From NCBI GenBank assembly GCA_022575985.1, contig JAKSXM010000272.1, positions 8,556,001 through 8,620,000 on the forward strand: 64,000 nt of DNA, in the 5' to 3' direction. Source of the stretch: Anagrus nilaparvatae. Its lineage: Eukaryota > Arthropoda > Insecta > Hymenoptera > Mymaridae. The notes beneath the pieces are model-generated. The model was not told the origin of the DNA, ran no database searches, and saw only the letters and a list, made by a program, of their open reading frames with translations. How positions within the stretch are numbered: position 1 is the first letter of the stretch; every line of letters starts with the position of its first letter. Positions 1 to 12,329 of the stretch are shown here, piece by piece. The translations under genes were made by a program, and so were the position numbers.

Positions 1-2472
1 ACCTGACCCATCCACTTGAATATTAAACCATCAGATGCCATAGCGTAAATAATACGCGGCAATGGAAATAATGCACCTAATGTACTGATAATTATAATTA
101 TATTTTAATTAATTTTTAGCTTGAAAACCTTTTTAATTCTATAATACCTGGTACACAATGCAAATATTGTTCCAGCAAGAACGACTTTTCCACCCCAACC
201 CCAACCCATAGCATCAAACATTTTGACGAATGGGTTGTCTTTATTCAATTGATAATAAGGCATAACTGTTGTCAAAACCAACGACACCCCAAAGTAAGCG
301 ATAAAAACAACTATGATAGACGCTACGATTGCTATTGGAATACTTCTTTGAGGATTTCTTGCTTCTTCGCCAGTCGTTGCAACGCAGTCAAATCCAATAA
401 ACGCATAGAAACACTTGGCGGCACCCTTTAAAACTCCTGCTATACCAAAAGGCATAAATCCTCCAATTCCTCTTTTACAGTTGTTCTCGGTACATTGTGG
501 AGTAAGATTCCAGTTATTGAAATCGACTATATTATTACATTTATATTTATTATAAAATTATAATGTAACGATGAGGAAACAGTATAAATACTAAATTGAA
601 TAAATTTTTGCCCGTTTCGACTCTTATAATATCAAAACTCAAATCTTCACTGTAAATAAATGTAGAGTAGAAATTACTTTTAAAGATAGTAAAAATATTC
701 GAAATAGCCATACCTAACTTTAACTGTAATATTTACCAGTTCTAGTTTAAAAATTACTATTAATCAGAGTAAAAATTGATCCAATGAATTGTAAAAATTA
801 GTGAAAATTCTCATAGTTTCACTTCAAATATTTTTACTAACATTAAGGGTAATTTCTACTCTTTATTTATTCACAATGTTCGACAGAAAAGCCTATTTTT
901 GTCCCTAGAGATACTGCTTTTTTGCCCATTATATGCAAAATTATTTTTTAAATCACGGGGAAAAATATGGGGTTTGAGTTTTGCATGCTTGTGCATATGT
1001 TCGTACAACTGCATACAAATTCAAAACCAATATTTTGTCCCTTGTTTAAAAAATAGCTATTACGCACTTCTACGAAAATTTGAAATCTCGCTTGAAGCCC
1101 AGGGAAGCAGAAAATTGTGTAGGATTAAAAACCTTATCGTGGGAACTACCACTCACGATAGGTTTTCAGGATCAAGTTTATGTCAGATTGGTGCAAGTGG
1201 GCCTTAGAAGAGTCAAATGGGTAATAATGTCTCAGAACCGATTTTTAGCACAAAAATGGATCTTTCTTGGTAAAAATGAATTTCCGGGATGAAAATTATG
1301 TCAGTTTAGTTCAAGTAGACTCTATGGGGTCAAAATGTCCTACAAGGGGTTAAATGTGCAATAATGGTTCAAAAATAATATTTGACGTGAAAATGAACTC
1401 TTCTTGGTGAAAATTGGTTTTTGGGGTGAAAATTATGTGGGTTCGGTTAAAGTTGACTCTCCAGAATCAAATAGTCAATAATGGTTCAAAAATTATATTT
1501 GGCGCGAAAATTGACCCTTCGCGATAATTACAACGATTACAATAAATATGGCAATTCAATTGATATTGATATTCCAGCTGCCACAGCCGGAATTTTTTTT
1601 CAGTGTATGTTAATATTCTTTTTATTATGGTTTGACTCTTCCAAAAACTGCAAGAATAATTTTTTGAAAAAATTCACTCACCTTTAAAAACTCCAGAAAT
1701 CACAACAAAGAGTAATATACCTACGTTGGCTACAGTAAATATATTATTTGCTAATGATGACTCCTTTGTGCCAAATGCAAGTACGGCTAAAAAGTTTATA
1801 TGTTACTTTAAAGTTAACTGTTTGGAGCTTAAATACCTCGTGATTATATTTATTTATTTATTTATTTATTTTATTAAGTATACCTGAAAAAACAAGAGTG
1901 ATAAGGGAAGCCAGAAAATCAGGATAATCTCCAAGATATTCATAATGAATAGGCAGATGAGTGGAAAGTGTATCTTGAGTATAATTACTAAAGAGATGCT
2001 CATCGACATTCCTGCTTAAAATTTTAATGACACTAGCAGCCCCTATGACATATTCTAAGATCAATGTCCAGCCTATAAAGAAAGCTATAAATTCTCCTAC
2101 GGTCACATAGCTGTAAACGTATACCGATCCAGCTTTGGGTACTCTAGTACCGAATTCGGCGTAGCATAAACCTTCAATAAAAAATATCAAATGTATTTGA
2201 GCAACTGGAATATTTTCAACCACTTTCGTACCTGCTATCATCGATGCAACCGCTGCAATTGCGAAGGAAATAATAACAGCAGGACCAGCGAGTTCTTTGG
2301 CAACCATTCCAGCTAATACATAAGCCCCAACACCTAAAGTTGATCCAATTCCAAGTGCTGTAAGATCTAAAGTCGATAAGCATTTTGCTAACCCTGACTT
2401 TGATTCAGCACAGTTTTCGATTGGTTTTTTTCTGCCAAAAGCTCTGTATGGTATCGGAAGTCTCAAACGCAT
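1..2472 (-). CDS. Cationic amino acid transporter (SLC7/CAT family, slimfast-like), 5' part, five exons, runs off left edge
   Basis: This is probably a plasma-membrane transporter for arginine/lysine-type amino acids. Exons on the minus strand: 2472-2232, 2171-1884, 1786-1682, 526-148 and 84-1 (partial). All junctions are GT-AG and phases match (1, 1, 1, 2). The start ATG is at 2472. Family landmarks in order are [18 protein letters not shown] (first membrane segment), [30 protein letters not shown], the [20 protein letters not shown] block typical of CATs, and [19 protein letters not shown] at the window edge. The 60-nt intron 2231-2172 has no stop and could be read through as 20 extra residues, but family alignment joins IAG directly to LCYAEFG, so I splice it. 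Intron 3 (1681-527) carries a small inverted repeat and a short tandem array. The C-terminal half lies outside the window. The family call is firm; substrate is inferred from the family. Confidence 0.93.
646..880. mobile_element. Small inverted-repeat element (MITE-like) in transporter intron 3
   Basis: Arms at about 651-700 and 829-877 are imperfect reverse complements of roughly 46 bp, sharing AGAGTAGAAATTAC and TAGTAAAAATATT. It has no coding capacity. The target-site duplication is not clear. Confidence 0.55.
1140..1515. repeat. Degenerate tandem repeat, about 3 units of 118-137 bp, in transporter intron 3
   Basis: The phrase starting ATGTCAG or ATGTGG recurs at 1180, 1298 and 1435. Each is followed by a recognisable copy of TTCAAGT..GACTCT..TCAAAT..AATAATGG..TCAAAA. 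Open frames here (899-1292) are only repeat sequence. Confidence 0.6.
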
Positions 2473-2882
2473 TTTTTACTGGAAATCTGACTATAGTAAA
2501 AGATAATAACAATATAACATTATTTTTAAATTTTTTCTAAACCCAAAAAAAAATTTGTATAATGTTTTTTTCTTTACTAGTGGGCAATAATGACTATATT
2601 CTAATTTTTAGAGGTCTTTAATTAGAAAATTTACCCTTTGTAAAGAAAAAAACATTCATAACCACATCTAGAAATATTTATTATTACCAAATGCGAATAC
2701 AGGAACTCGGCGCAACGCGCCTTGTACCTTTAAGCCTCCACATTTGGCAAAATAAACATTTCTACAAGCCGGTTAAGAATGTACTATTATACCAAGTTTA
2801 AAACTTGGTATGCAAGTTTTTAAATACATGCATACTATAAAAATATCTAATATATAATAATTAATAAATAGTTTTACCAATT
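2473..2882. other. Transporter upstream region, no gene seen
   Basis: AT-rich sequence upstream of the minus-strand transporter ATG. The 5' UTR and promoter must start here, but I could not recognise a TATA box or initiator with confidence. A short GC-richer stretch occurs at about 2700-2760. Confidence 0.4.
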
Positions 2883-2885
2883 GTA

Positions 2886-3097
2886 CACTGAAAAAAAATT
2901 CCGGTTGCGGCTACAGAAATAAATTTAAAAAATATTATTTTCATTTATTTAAGCCGAGGCATGGTCGGACTTGAAAAACAAATTTGACAAAAAGCAAAAA
3001 TTTTTTTAATTAACTTTTTATTAGATTTTATTTTATGTCATTTGCAACCATATGAAAAAAAAATCCGGTAACGGCCAATCGTCTTTTTTTATCAGTG
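2886..3097. mobile_element. CACTGA-ended MITE flanked by TA
   Basis: The ends read TA-CACTGAAAAAAA and TTTTTTTATCAGTG-TA. Next to each end is a related CCGGTTGCGG/CCGGTAACGG motif (direct, not inverted). The 212-bp size, TA flanks and lack of ORFs suit a Tc1/mariner-type MITE. The short TIR keeps confidence moderate. Confidence 0.5.
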
Positions 3098-3134
3098 TAC
3101 CGATGAAATGTTCCTATGTCGAAAATTTATTATG

Positions 3135-3926
3135 CACTGTAAAAAGTAACTTCCTTATATTACCAAAAAAAATAGAATATTTTCGAAAACCCACGTGAAA
3201 GTGGATTCTACAAATTTTATACAATTTGTATACATCAAAATTGTGCACAAAAATGATTGTATAAAAATTGTATGAATTCGTATAATTTTAACACAGTCAA
3301 TTTAACGAAAAATTAATATGAATTGTGCACAATCCAACCATATTCGCCAAAAAAGAAATAGAGAATTTATAAGGAAAAGAATAAAATAAAAATGAGAATT
3401 CTTCAAAGTTCCACTGCAAATTTAATTGTCTCACGCATTAGATCTAGTACAAAATCTAGATAGTTTCTAAAATCCTAAAAATAAAAGGACACATCCATAT
3501 TCTACATATTTCTATCAAAATTCTTGATGATATTCCTCAAGTTAGTTTTTTCTAGAGAAAATTAATTTTTTCACAGAAACATCAAATTTTTATATTTTAA
3601 ACTTTTATTTTAGGCATCACTTTTTTTAGTATATTAACGAAGAATTCAGGAATTCTCAATTTTTTTTTTTGTGAATTTACGACAAAAGTTGTAAATTCAC
3701 AACTATTTTTCGTAAATTAGCAAATATTTTTTGTAAATTTTCGAGAAAAAAATTGTGAATTATCAATTTTTCTTGTGAAATCACAAAAAAAAATCGAGAA
3801 TACTCGAATTTTTTGTTAGTAAATTTACGATTTTTTTCGAATATTTACAAATTTTTTCGAAAATTTACTAATTTTTTGAAAATGTTCTATTTTTTTGTTA
3901 ATCTAAGGAAGTTACTTTTTACAGTG
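3135..3926. mobile_element. MITE with 23-bp perfect terminal inverted repeats (CACTGTAAAAAGTAACTTCC)
   Basis: The left end 3135-3157 and right end 3904-3926 are perfect reverse complements over 23 bp. The interior (792 bp in total) is non-coding and contains, near the right end, several tandem variants of a TTTACGAAAATT-like phrase (3640-3900). No clear target-site duplication is visible (TATG left, TGTA right). Confidence 0.75.
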
Positions 3927-4437
3927 TGTATATCATTTACATGATGACTCATATTGTTTAAATATCAATTAGAAAAGCGCCTAATTATTCAACTTTATCA
4001 ATTTAAAATGTTTTTTTTTTTTTTAAATGAACTGATATTTGTAATAAAAAGGATTAGCAAAATTGTAATTATGACACTTGAGCTCTGCAGATAAGCAACT
4101 ATTTTTTTGTGAATTTAAAAAGTGTATGAAACTAAAATGTTGGAAGCATTTTAAAGATCTGAAATAATTTGGATACTCAAAGATCGTTGTTTCTCTTTTT
4201 GAATTTTCTTACATTACACTACCTAAATCAGACTAAACCTAATGGTCAGGTCTTAAATCGGTTTAAAAGTATTTATAAAATAATTCTCCTAACCAATTTT
4301 TAGTTCTTCAAGTTCAAATGTCAATTATTGTTATTTTTTGTAATTTTTTACAGCATATCATTATGCGCTCGTTATTTCTCCATAATAAATATGTGATTAG
4401 ATTAGATTAGGGTTACGGTATCGATAACTGATAACGA
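3927..4437. other. Intergenic, nothing recognised
   Basis: AT-rich with short homopolymer runs. No open frame, hairpin or family repeat recognised. Confidence 0.4.
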
Positions 4438-4936
4438 ACGAAAGCATGCGAGTGAAAAAAAAATACCCTGTCAACTAGCTGGCACTAAGGTTCCTCAAAC
4501 AATGAGCTAAATACTTCAATATGCCACAGATATTACCGATTACAACCATCAATCATACACTCATTTCTATTAACTTTTAAAAGTTAAAAGAAAATTTATG
4601 TATTGAATTTAACTAAATCTATTTTTTTCAAATAAAATCTAACGTAATTCATTTGATAATAATTATTCAAGATAGTACTTTCATCGAATTAAATAAAGTA
4701 TTACACCAAAAAAAAAAAAAAAAAAACGCTGCCAAGTGATTGGCACTATGGTTCCTCATTAACAATAGCAAAATATTTATAATGGTCTATTTTATCTAAT
4801 AAAAATTATAATTTGAGATATCAGTATTTCATAAAAAAAAGTTAAATACCGTATTTTATAAGAAAAAAAATGTTGCTGTGATTTAATGTTTTTTATTTAA
4901 CAAATTTTTAGAAAAAAATTTTCAATAAACTAGGTA

Positions 4937-5965
4937 CACACCAAACCTAAAAGAATTTTTTGTTACCCAAAAAAGAATGAATGTTTATTTAATTTTTTTA
5001 AAAGGAATTATTTTGAGATTAATTCTTTTAAAACATATGATTTTCATTTTAATTCTTTTCGGAATTTATTTTGACAACAAAACCTCAAAAAGAATTTCTT
5101 TTAAAAAAATAACTTTCAAAAGGTTTAGTCGGAATTAAAATTGAAAGAAAATCATTTAGAAATTAATTTATTTATAACCAATTTAAAATAGGTTATAAAC
5201 AACGAGTTTTTATTTGAATTATAATTATTGCTTAACTGCTAGCAAAAAAAGAAGTTTTGGATCTTAATTAATATAATTGTTATTAAAATAACGTATTTAG
5301 TGGACGTTGTGTTTCTAAAAAAAATTAATTAAAATAAAAAATCTTATGGTATTAACATTTGGAGATGTAGTTTGGGAAATATTAATACCCATTTTGGTAA
5401 GCATACTACTTTTAATTTTTAATATTCAAATTGATTTATTAACTTTAAAAATTCACCTATTAAAAGTAATAAGCTTAAAAAATTAAACTAAAAGTAATAT
5501 GCTTACCAAAATGGGTATTAATATTTCCCAACTACATCTCCAAATGTTAATGCCATAAGATTTTTTATTTTAATTAATTTTTTTTAGAAACACAACGTCC
5601 ACTAAATACGTTATTTTAATAACAATTATATTAATTAAGATCCAAAACTTCTTTTTTTGCTAGCAGTTAAGCAATAATTATAATTCAAATAAAAACTCGT
5701 TGTTTATAACCTATTTTAAATTGGTTATAAATAAATTAATTTCTAAATGATTTTCTTTCAATTTTAATTCCGATTAAACCTTTTGAAAGTTATTTCTTTA
5801 AAAGAAATTCTTTTTGAGGTTTTGTTGTCAAAATAAATTCCGAAAAGAATTAAAATGAAAATCATATGTTTTAAAGGAATTAAACTCAAAATTATTCCTT
5901 TTAAAAAAATTAAATAAACATTCATTCTTTTTTGGGTAACAAAAAATTCTTTTAGGTTTGGTGTG
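4937..5965. mobile_element. 1029-bp near-perfect palindromic (foldback) element with TA target-site duplication
   Basis: The ends are CACACCAAACC and GGTTTGGTGTG. The two arms, about 4937-5425 and 5481-5965, are reverse complements with only scattered differences, around a loop of roughly 55 nt. TA flanks both sides (4935-4936 and 5966-5967). The unoccupied target AGGTATTACAC exists in sister repeat units (for example near 9824). No ORF. A truncated relative with the same end is at 44131-44262. Confidence 0.85.
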
Positions 5966-6918
5966 TATTACACTTAAAAAAAAAACAATATTACAGATTT
6001 TTTAATTTTTTTGTTTTATTAATAATCAGAAAAAAATTTTGAAAAAATCCAGTATCAGATCCAAAAAATTGCTATGAATAAGCTTTCTAAAACTAGTACC
6101 TCTCATAGAAATTAATTAGGTACTACGTCTGAACAAAAAAAAAATTTGGTATTCTTTGTATTTTTTTGTGAAAAAAATTTTGGGAAAAAAATTTTCAAAA
6201 AATTAATTATCAGATTTGAGATATCGAGTAAAAACCATACTTTCAAATATAAGTACTTTTATGGAAATAAATGAGATATTACACCTAAATTAAAAAAAAA
6301 AAAAGTATTTTGAAATCTCTTGATGAAAAAATTTTTGAAAAAAAAATTAGATCTTAATTCCATAATGGTTGTTAAATACCACCGATTGCAAAATTTTCAA
6401 ATATTAGTACTTTCATGGAATTAAAGGAAGTATTACACTAAAAAAAAAAAAATATTACAGATTTTTTAATTTTTTTGTTTTTTTAATTTTGAGAAAAAAA
6501 TTTTGAAAAAATTAAGTTTCAGGTCCAAAAAATTACTATAAACGATATTTCTAAAACTAGTACTGTCATAGAAATCAATTAGGTACTACATCCAAAAATA
6601 AAAAAAAATTAAGTTTTTTTTTGTATTTTTTGGTGAAAAAAATTTTGAGAAAAGAATTTAAAAAAAATTAGTTATCAGATTCGAGATATCGAGTAAAAAT
6701 CGTACTTTCAAATATAAGTACTTTCATGGAAATAAATTAGGTATTACATCCAAATTAAAAAAAAAAAAAAATAGTTTGAGATTTTTTGATGAAAAAATTT
6801 TGGAAAAAAAAATTAGGTCTTAATTCCAAAATAAAATTTATTAGAAATTATTTGTGAAATATCACCGGTTACAATATTTTCAGATATTCGTACTTTCATA
6901 GAAAAAAATTAAGTATTA

Positions 6919-7893
6919 GGGGAGAAGCGGGTCGGTTGGCAGACGCGAAAAAATTGAATTTCAAATTATTTTAACTCTTAAAATAATCAAGTTTTTAAGA
7001 TAATCTTTATGTTAAATTAAAGTTTGGACCCTTTTTTTTTTACTAACACAGTTATTTTTTTGAAAGGATTTTTTTATTTAATGGAAAATATTTGTTTAAA
7101 AAAAAATAAGTTTTTCGGTCGGTTGGCGCACCTATCAGGTCAGTTGGCGCACATTAAAATGTTTATGTTTTTATAAAGAAAGTAAATAAAAACAATTAAA
7201 TTCATCATTAAATTAATCCTTAACACTTTTTTTACATAAAAACATACATTTTTTTTCGTATTTTTCAAATTATCCACTTCACTTATTTTTTGTAAACAAA
7301 CACACAAAACATAACCTCACACTTGGACCCTACATATTTTCACAAAAATTAATGAATGAATTAATTATTTTTATACAATTATCATAATATTATGTAATTT
7401 AATAGTTAATAGGTTCATTTTTTTCACGAATTTTTAGAAATATAAACAAAATTATTAAACTGTTTTGCAAAACAATTCCTTCTATTCTTGCGCCAACTAA
7501 CCCGTCTGGGGTGCGCCAACCAACCCGATTTTACACTTTTTAAAAAATTTTATTTATTGTTTTTTTAAATTAATTATTTAAAAAAATTACGACGTATTTT
7601 TAAATTAAAGCGTATATAATTTTGTAATTAACTAAATAAAAACTTTTAAAGATATTTTTTCATTCATAAATCCTCAAGTTTTTGATCCCACATACAAACA
7701 CAAAAACACATCATATTTTTAATTACTTAATTTATAAAAATTATGCAACTTAATTTAATTTTTTTGTTGTTAACTTAGATAATAATGTTATTATCTTTGA
7801 TTTGCAACAAAAATTTTATGAAAAAAATAACCGTGTTTTAAGGAATAAGGGTGCGCCAAATGACCCGCTGCGCCAACCAACCCGTTTCTCCCC
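6919..7893. mobile_element. 975-bp element with GGGGAGAA...GTTGGC terminal inverted repeats and TA duplication
   Basis: The left end reads GGGGAGAAGCGGGTCGGTTG; the right end is its reverse complement with two changes. TA precedes and follows it (6917-6918, 7894-7895). Sister array units carry the uninterrupted site AAGTATTACGTCC (near 8357). Inside are four further copies of the TTGGCGCACC/GGTGCGCCAA motif, two near each end, resembling subterminal binding sites. Removing 977 bp restores the host array spacing to 155 bp. No transposase ORF, so it is non-autonomous. Confidence 0.85.
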
Positions 7894-9338
7894 TACGTCC
7901 TAAAATAAAAAAAATTTTGGCATTTTTTGTATTTTTTGGCAACAAAAATTTTGAGAAAAAAATTAAAAAAAAATTAAGTATCAGGTCCAAAAAATTGCTA
8001 TAAACGATATTTCTAAAACTAGTACTTCCACAGAAATAAATTAAGTACTGCGTCCGTAAAGAAAAAAAAAATTGGTATTTTTTGTATTTTTTGGTGAAAA
8101 AAATTTTGAGAAAAAAATTTTCAAAAATAAATTATAAGATTTGAGATATAGAGTAAAAACGATACTTCTAGATATCAGTACTTTTATGGAAAAAAATGAG
8201 GTACTACATCCAAAAAGAAATAAAAATATAGTGTTTTTTTAATTTTTTTATGTAAAAAGTTTTGAAAAAAAAAAATTTCGAAAAATTACGTATCAGATGG
8301 AGAAATCCTTTACAAACGATAATTTTAGATATTCGTACTTTCATAGGAAAAAATTAAGTATTACGTCCTAAAATAAAAAAAATTTTGGCGTTTTTTGTAT
8401 TTTTTGGCGACAAAAATTTTGAGAAAAAAATTTTGAAAAAATTAAGTATCAGGTCCAAAAAAATGCTATAAACGATATTTGTAAAACTAGTACTTCCACA
8501 GAAATAAATTAAGTACTGCGTCCGTAAAGAAAAAAAAAATTGGTATTTTTTGTATTTTTTGGTGAAAAAAATTTTGAGAAAAAAATTTTCAAAAAATTAG
8601 TTATCAGATTCGAGATATCGAGTAAAAATCGTACTTTCAAATATAAGTACTTTCGTGGAAATAAATGAGGTATTACATCCAAATTAAAAAAAAAAAAAGT
8701 AGTTTGAGATTTTTTGATGAAAAAATTTTTGAAAAAAAAAAGACACGGAACCAGATTTTAGAACAAGAAAATTTTCGGAAGCGGTGTATATCAATAAATT
8801 TAATAATACGATAAATGAAAATGAGAATGCCGGGTCGTTTAATTCTATATACAAAAATGTCATAGTCCCACGTTAATAAATATTCAAATACATTTGATAC
8901 GTATATTAAAGAAATATGATGAAAAACATATGGCTATTTAATGTATTTATAAAGATTTTTTCAAAGATTTTTTTAAAAAATAAAAAATAATTAGTCTCAT
9001 GTCGGCAGCACCCAGTGTCGCATAGCTCAAAAAAACAAGTATTTTTATGTAAGTTTAACACATTGTTAATATAAAAATGTTTTTAAATTCTCATATTGTT
9101 CATTAGTAATTAAGAAAAAATTATATAATTTTTGTATTCAGATCACCTGAAGAGGCCAACGGATTTGTTGGTGAAATATTGTGAAATAAAAAAATTGTTA
9201 CATATCAAATGAATTTGTATTGTTTTATTTATTTTAAATAATTTGAAACAATAAAAAATTAAGTTCAGCTCCAATTCTGGTCAATAAAATATTATTTTTA
9301 ATTTTTTAATTCCATAATGGTTGTGAAATTTCACCGGT

Positions 9339-9342
<4 letters not shown>

Positions 9343-9384
<42 letters not shown>
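9343..9384. repeat. (CA)n microsatellite
   Basis: About 18 uninterrupted CA units next to the array-end module. Similar tracts at the same relative place occur at 10236-10262 and 58428-58466, so the microsatellite is part of the repeat family's end module. Confidence 0.9.
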
Positions 9385-9388
<4 letters not shown>

Positions 9389-10380
9389 GACTTTTTTTAA
9401 AAACCGGTTTTTTAGCTTCCTGAGGTCCCAAAACGTGCTTATATGCCAAAAAATCAAAAATCAAAATTTCATCTATTACAAAGGTTCCTCTATGAGGAAC
9501 CAAAACTATTGTAGTTTAAAAAAACTTTATCAATTTTGAGAAATAAATTTTGGAAAAATTAGGTACTACATCCAAAAAGAAAAAAAAATTTGGTATTTTT
9601 TATATTTTTTTGTGAAAAAAACTATAAAAAACTATACTTTCAAATATAAAAACTTTTGTGGAAATGAATGAGGTACATCCAAATTAAAAAAAAAAAAGTA
9701 CCTAGAGCTTTTTTGGTGAAAAAATTTTTGAAAAAAAAATTAGGTCTTAATTTCATAACGGTTGTGAAATATCGCCAGTCGCAATATTTTCAGATATTAG
9801 TACTTTCATGGAATTAAATTAGGTATTACACCGCAAAAAAAAAATATTGCAGTTTTTTTAATTTTGAGAAAAAAATTTTGAAAAAATTCGGTATCAGATC
9901 CAAAAAATGACTATAAACAAACTTTCTAAAAATAGTACTTTCATAGAAATAAATTAGGTATTACGTCCAAAAAGAAAAAAAAAATTGTTGTTTTTTGTAT
10001 TTTTTCGTGAAAAAAATTTTGGGAAAAAAATTTTCAAAAAATTAAGTATCAGTTTCGAGATATAGAGTAAAAACCATACTTTCAAATATAAGTACTTTCG
10101 TGGAAATAAATGAGGTATTACATCCAAATTAAAAAAAAAAAAAGTACCTGGAGCTTTTTTGATAAAAAAATTTTTGAAAAAAATATTAGGTCTTATCTCT
10201 AAGACCACCAATTATGGTAAATATCACCAATTACATACATACACACACACACATACACATACATAGTTTTTTTTAAAACCGGTTTTTTAGTTTCCTGGGG
10301 TCTTAAAACGTGCTTATATGCCAAAAAATCGAAATTTGACCTATCACAATAATATCACAATCTCTTTGAGGAACCAAAAA

Positions 10381-11350
10381 TTAACAAAAATACCAAAGAT
10401 AAGAATAATAAAAATTCAAATCTTTAAAAATCTTCAAAAGAACCTCATAATAAATTAGGTAAAAATACATATTTGAATATGTGTAAGTTTCTTCATATAC
10501 CCAAAAAATAAATATTTTGAAGAAAAAAAACAATAATATTCAATATAATTGCCTTGATTACATAATATCATCAGGAGGATTATATGTATAATTGCCCCAA
10601 TAATATGCTCATAATTGTCCCGATTACAGAATATTATTGTCCTGATGACATAATATCATCAGGGTGATTACATGTATAATCGTACAAATATGATTATATG
10701 GTATCATTGCCACATTTATATAATTTTCTCAGTGTACAATCAGCTCCTGTATCATATGCAACTGGCTGTACAAATAACTTTTTGTAGACGTTGAGAAGGT
10801 ATTAATTGATCGATTTTCAAGAGGCTTGCATGGGTCAAAATTAAAATAATTCTTATGCATATATTTTTCAGGAAACTCAAAATTAATAAATTGATGACGT
10901 TTATTTTAGATTATTGTAAAGGTATATGGGTGCTTTTCACAGGAACAGTATAAATTGTGTCCTCCCCACATATCCCCACAAAAGCTCTTTGGCACTTTTT
11001 TTATTTTAAAAAGTTAATAAATTGTAATATTTTTTCAAAGTCCAAATCAATTGCGCATACATTTGTGAGTTAACAAAAAATTTTTCTTGAGCCTATGTGT
11101 TCAAAATTTCAAAAACGTTCTCTGTCCAAGCTATAAACTTTGAGTATTAACATCCGGCTTAAAATTTGAATTTAAATTTTTATGCAGACCTCTTACCGTA
11201 TCGTATTATTCAAGTCTGCCCCTCGATTTTAGCTTTGGAAAACTTAAAATTTGTATAACAAAAGGTTTATTAACGAAAATTTTTAAAACGCTCATACAAA
11301 ATAAAAATGTCAAAAACGTCCAGGTCGTTTTCTCAAGGTTTATGTAATAT
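10381..11350. other. Intergenic with a local direct repeat
   Basis: No gene seen. The phrase CATAATATCATCAGG with neighbouring ATGTATAAT occurs at about 10560 and 10640 (about 80 bp apart). A related stretch may occur near 27720. Confidence 0.45.
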
Positions 11351-11850
11351 TAACATGGAACATGTTTATAGGGAGGGGGTACTTCAGAACTTGAAAATTT
11401 AGGGGGTGGTCAAATTTGTCCTATATATGGGGGGGTCAAATAAGTCCTATTCAAGGCGAGAGATCAAATGCGTCCTATTTAAGGGGAGGGGTCAAATTTG
11501 TCCTATTTCAGGGGGTATCAAATATGTCCTTTTTAAGGGGGGGTCAAATTTGTCCTATATAAGGGGAGAGGGGTCAAATAAGACTTAGAATAATTAGAAA
11601 AATTAGAAAAAATCTGGGCTTAAGGACTTAGGATGATACATGTTTATGGACTTAGAATAATATCGATTTAGGGACTTGGAATAATTCAGGTTTTACTGCT
11701 AGTGAGGTGATAATTACAAATTATAAAAATAGAAAATTGTATTATAATGTTGAGTAACATTTGTATTTTACCTAGTCCTCAGCTGGAAGTAAACATGTTC
11801 CAAGCATTTAGGTTGTGTTTACACAAACTGGTTATAAGTTTTTTACTTAA
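11351..11850. mobile_element. 'GGAACATGTT' repeat family, copy 1, with internal 27-bp minisatellite
   Basis: One end carries AACATGGAACATGTTTATAG. The other carries ACATGTTCCAAGCATTTAGG followed by TTTACACAAACTGGTTATAA. At 11406-11588 about seven ~27-bp units of the form GGGGTCAAATTTGTCCTAT occur. The same ends occur in inverted orientation around 22525-23620 and, more diverged, at 18147-19015, each with a different internal minisatellite. An intact TTAA at 11620-11623 is the empty counterpart of the insertion site at 22815-23441. Confidence 0.7.
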
Positions 11851-12329
11851 TGCATCTTGTTCAGTAACGTGTTTTGTTGAAAAAATAAGTAAATGTAAAT
11901 GTAAATAGTCTATTTATTTGTAAAATATAAAATTATGATACAGAATAACATAGTATAATATAATAGTATAAAAGTTAGGCAAAGTAAGAGAATGGCTTCA
12001 ATCAAGAGCTATTTAAATATTAGTCTCAAAATATCTCATATGAATCCCACAAGAGTAACACGTAGAATTTATTTTTACGTTTGTAGCAATACCATTGAAA
12101 ATATTAGGTTATTTGGACTTTGAAAAACATAAAACTACGAAAAAAAATTGAAAAAAAGGTAATAATTTGGGTTGTTATGACCACTTATCTGACTTTAGAA
12201 AAAGTCTCAGTTAGTTAGAAATTAATTACAGATTCAAATTTAATAGTACCTGCTATTTATATAAAATTCTGCTATTTAAATATTCAGACTTTCTGGCCTT
12301 GAAGCTAAAATTTTGAATACCGCCCAGAG
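11851..12329. other. Intergenic, nothing recognised
   Basis: AT-rich sequence between the copy-1 repeat and the retrotransposon remnant. No gene or clear repeat seen. Confidence 0.4.

Larger units (their letters stand above)
4440..10380 (+). repeat. A-rich tandem array with ~156-bp units, ending in a conserved AAAACCGG/GGTTCCTC module
   Basis: The array opens with a module containing TGGCACTAAGGTTCCTCAAA (near 4480; variant near 4740) and closes with (CA)n followed by AAAACCGGTTTTTTAG, AAAACGTGCTTATATGCC and a GGTTCCTC/GAGGAACC signature (9345-9505 and 10235-10375). Between them, a unit containing TACTTTCAT(A/G)GAAAT..AGGTATTAC recurs. Its TACTT phrase is seen at 8023, 8179, 8336, 8491 and 8648, which is 155-157 bp apart. 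Two elements have inserted into it (4937-5965 and 6919-7893). A short copy with the same two end modules lies at 57568-58575, so this is a dispersed element with an amplified interior. Confidence 0.75.

Noticed and set aside
2172..2231. 20-residue insertion in the transporter as real protein sequence
   Set aside because: Bounded by GT-AG, in phase, and absent from the aligned family. Treated as a short intron.
9306..9503. 65-aa frame with VCVCVC repeat
   Set aside because: It comes from a (CA)n microsatellite in a repeat-end module.
11406..11588. 60-aa frame with repeated peptide motifs
   Set aside because: It is a translation of the 27-bp minisatellite, whose period is a multiple of three.
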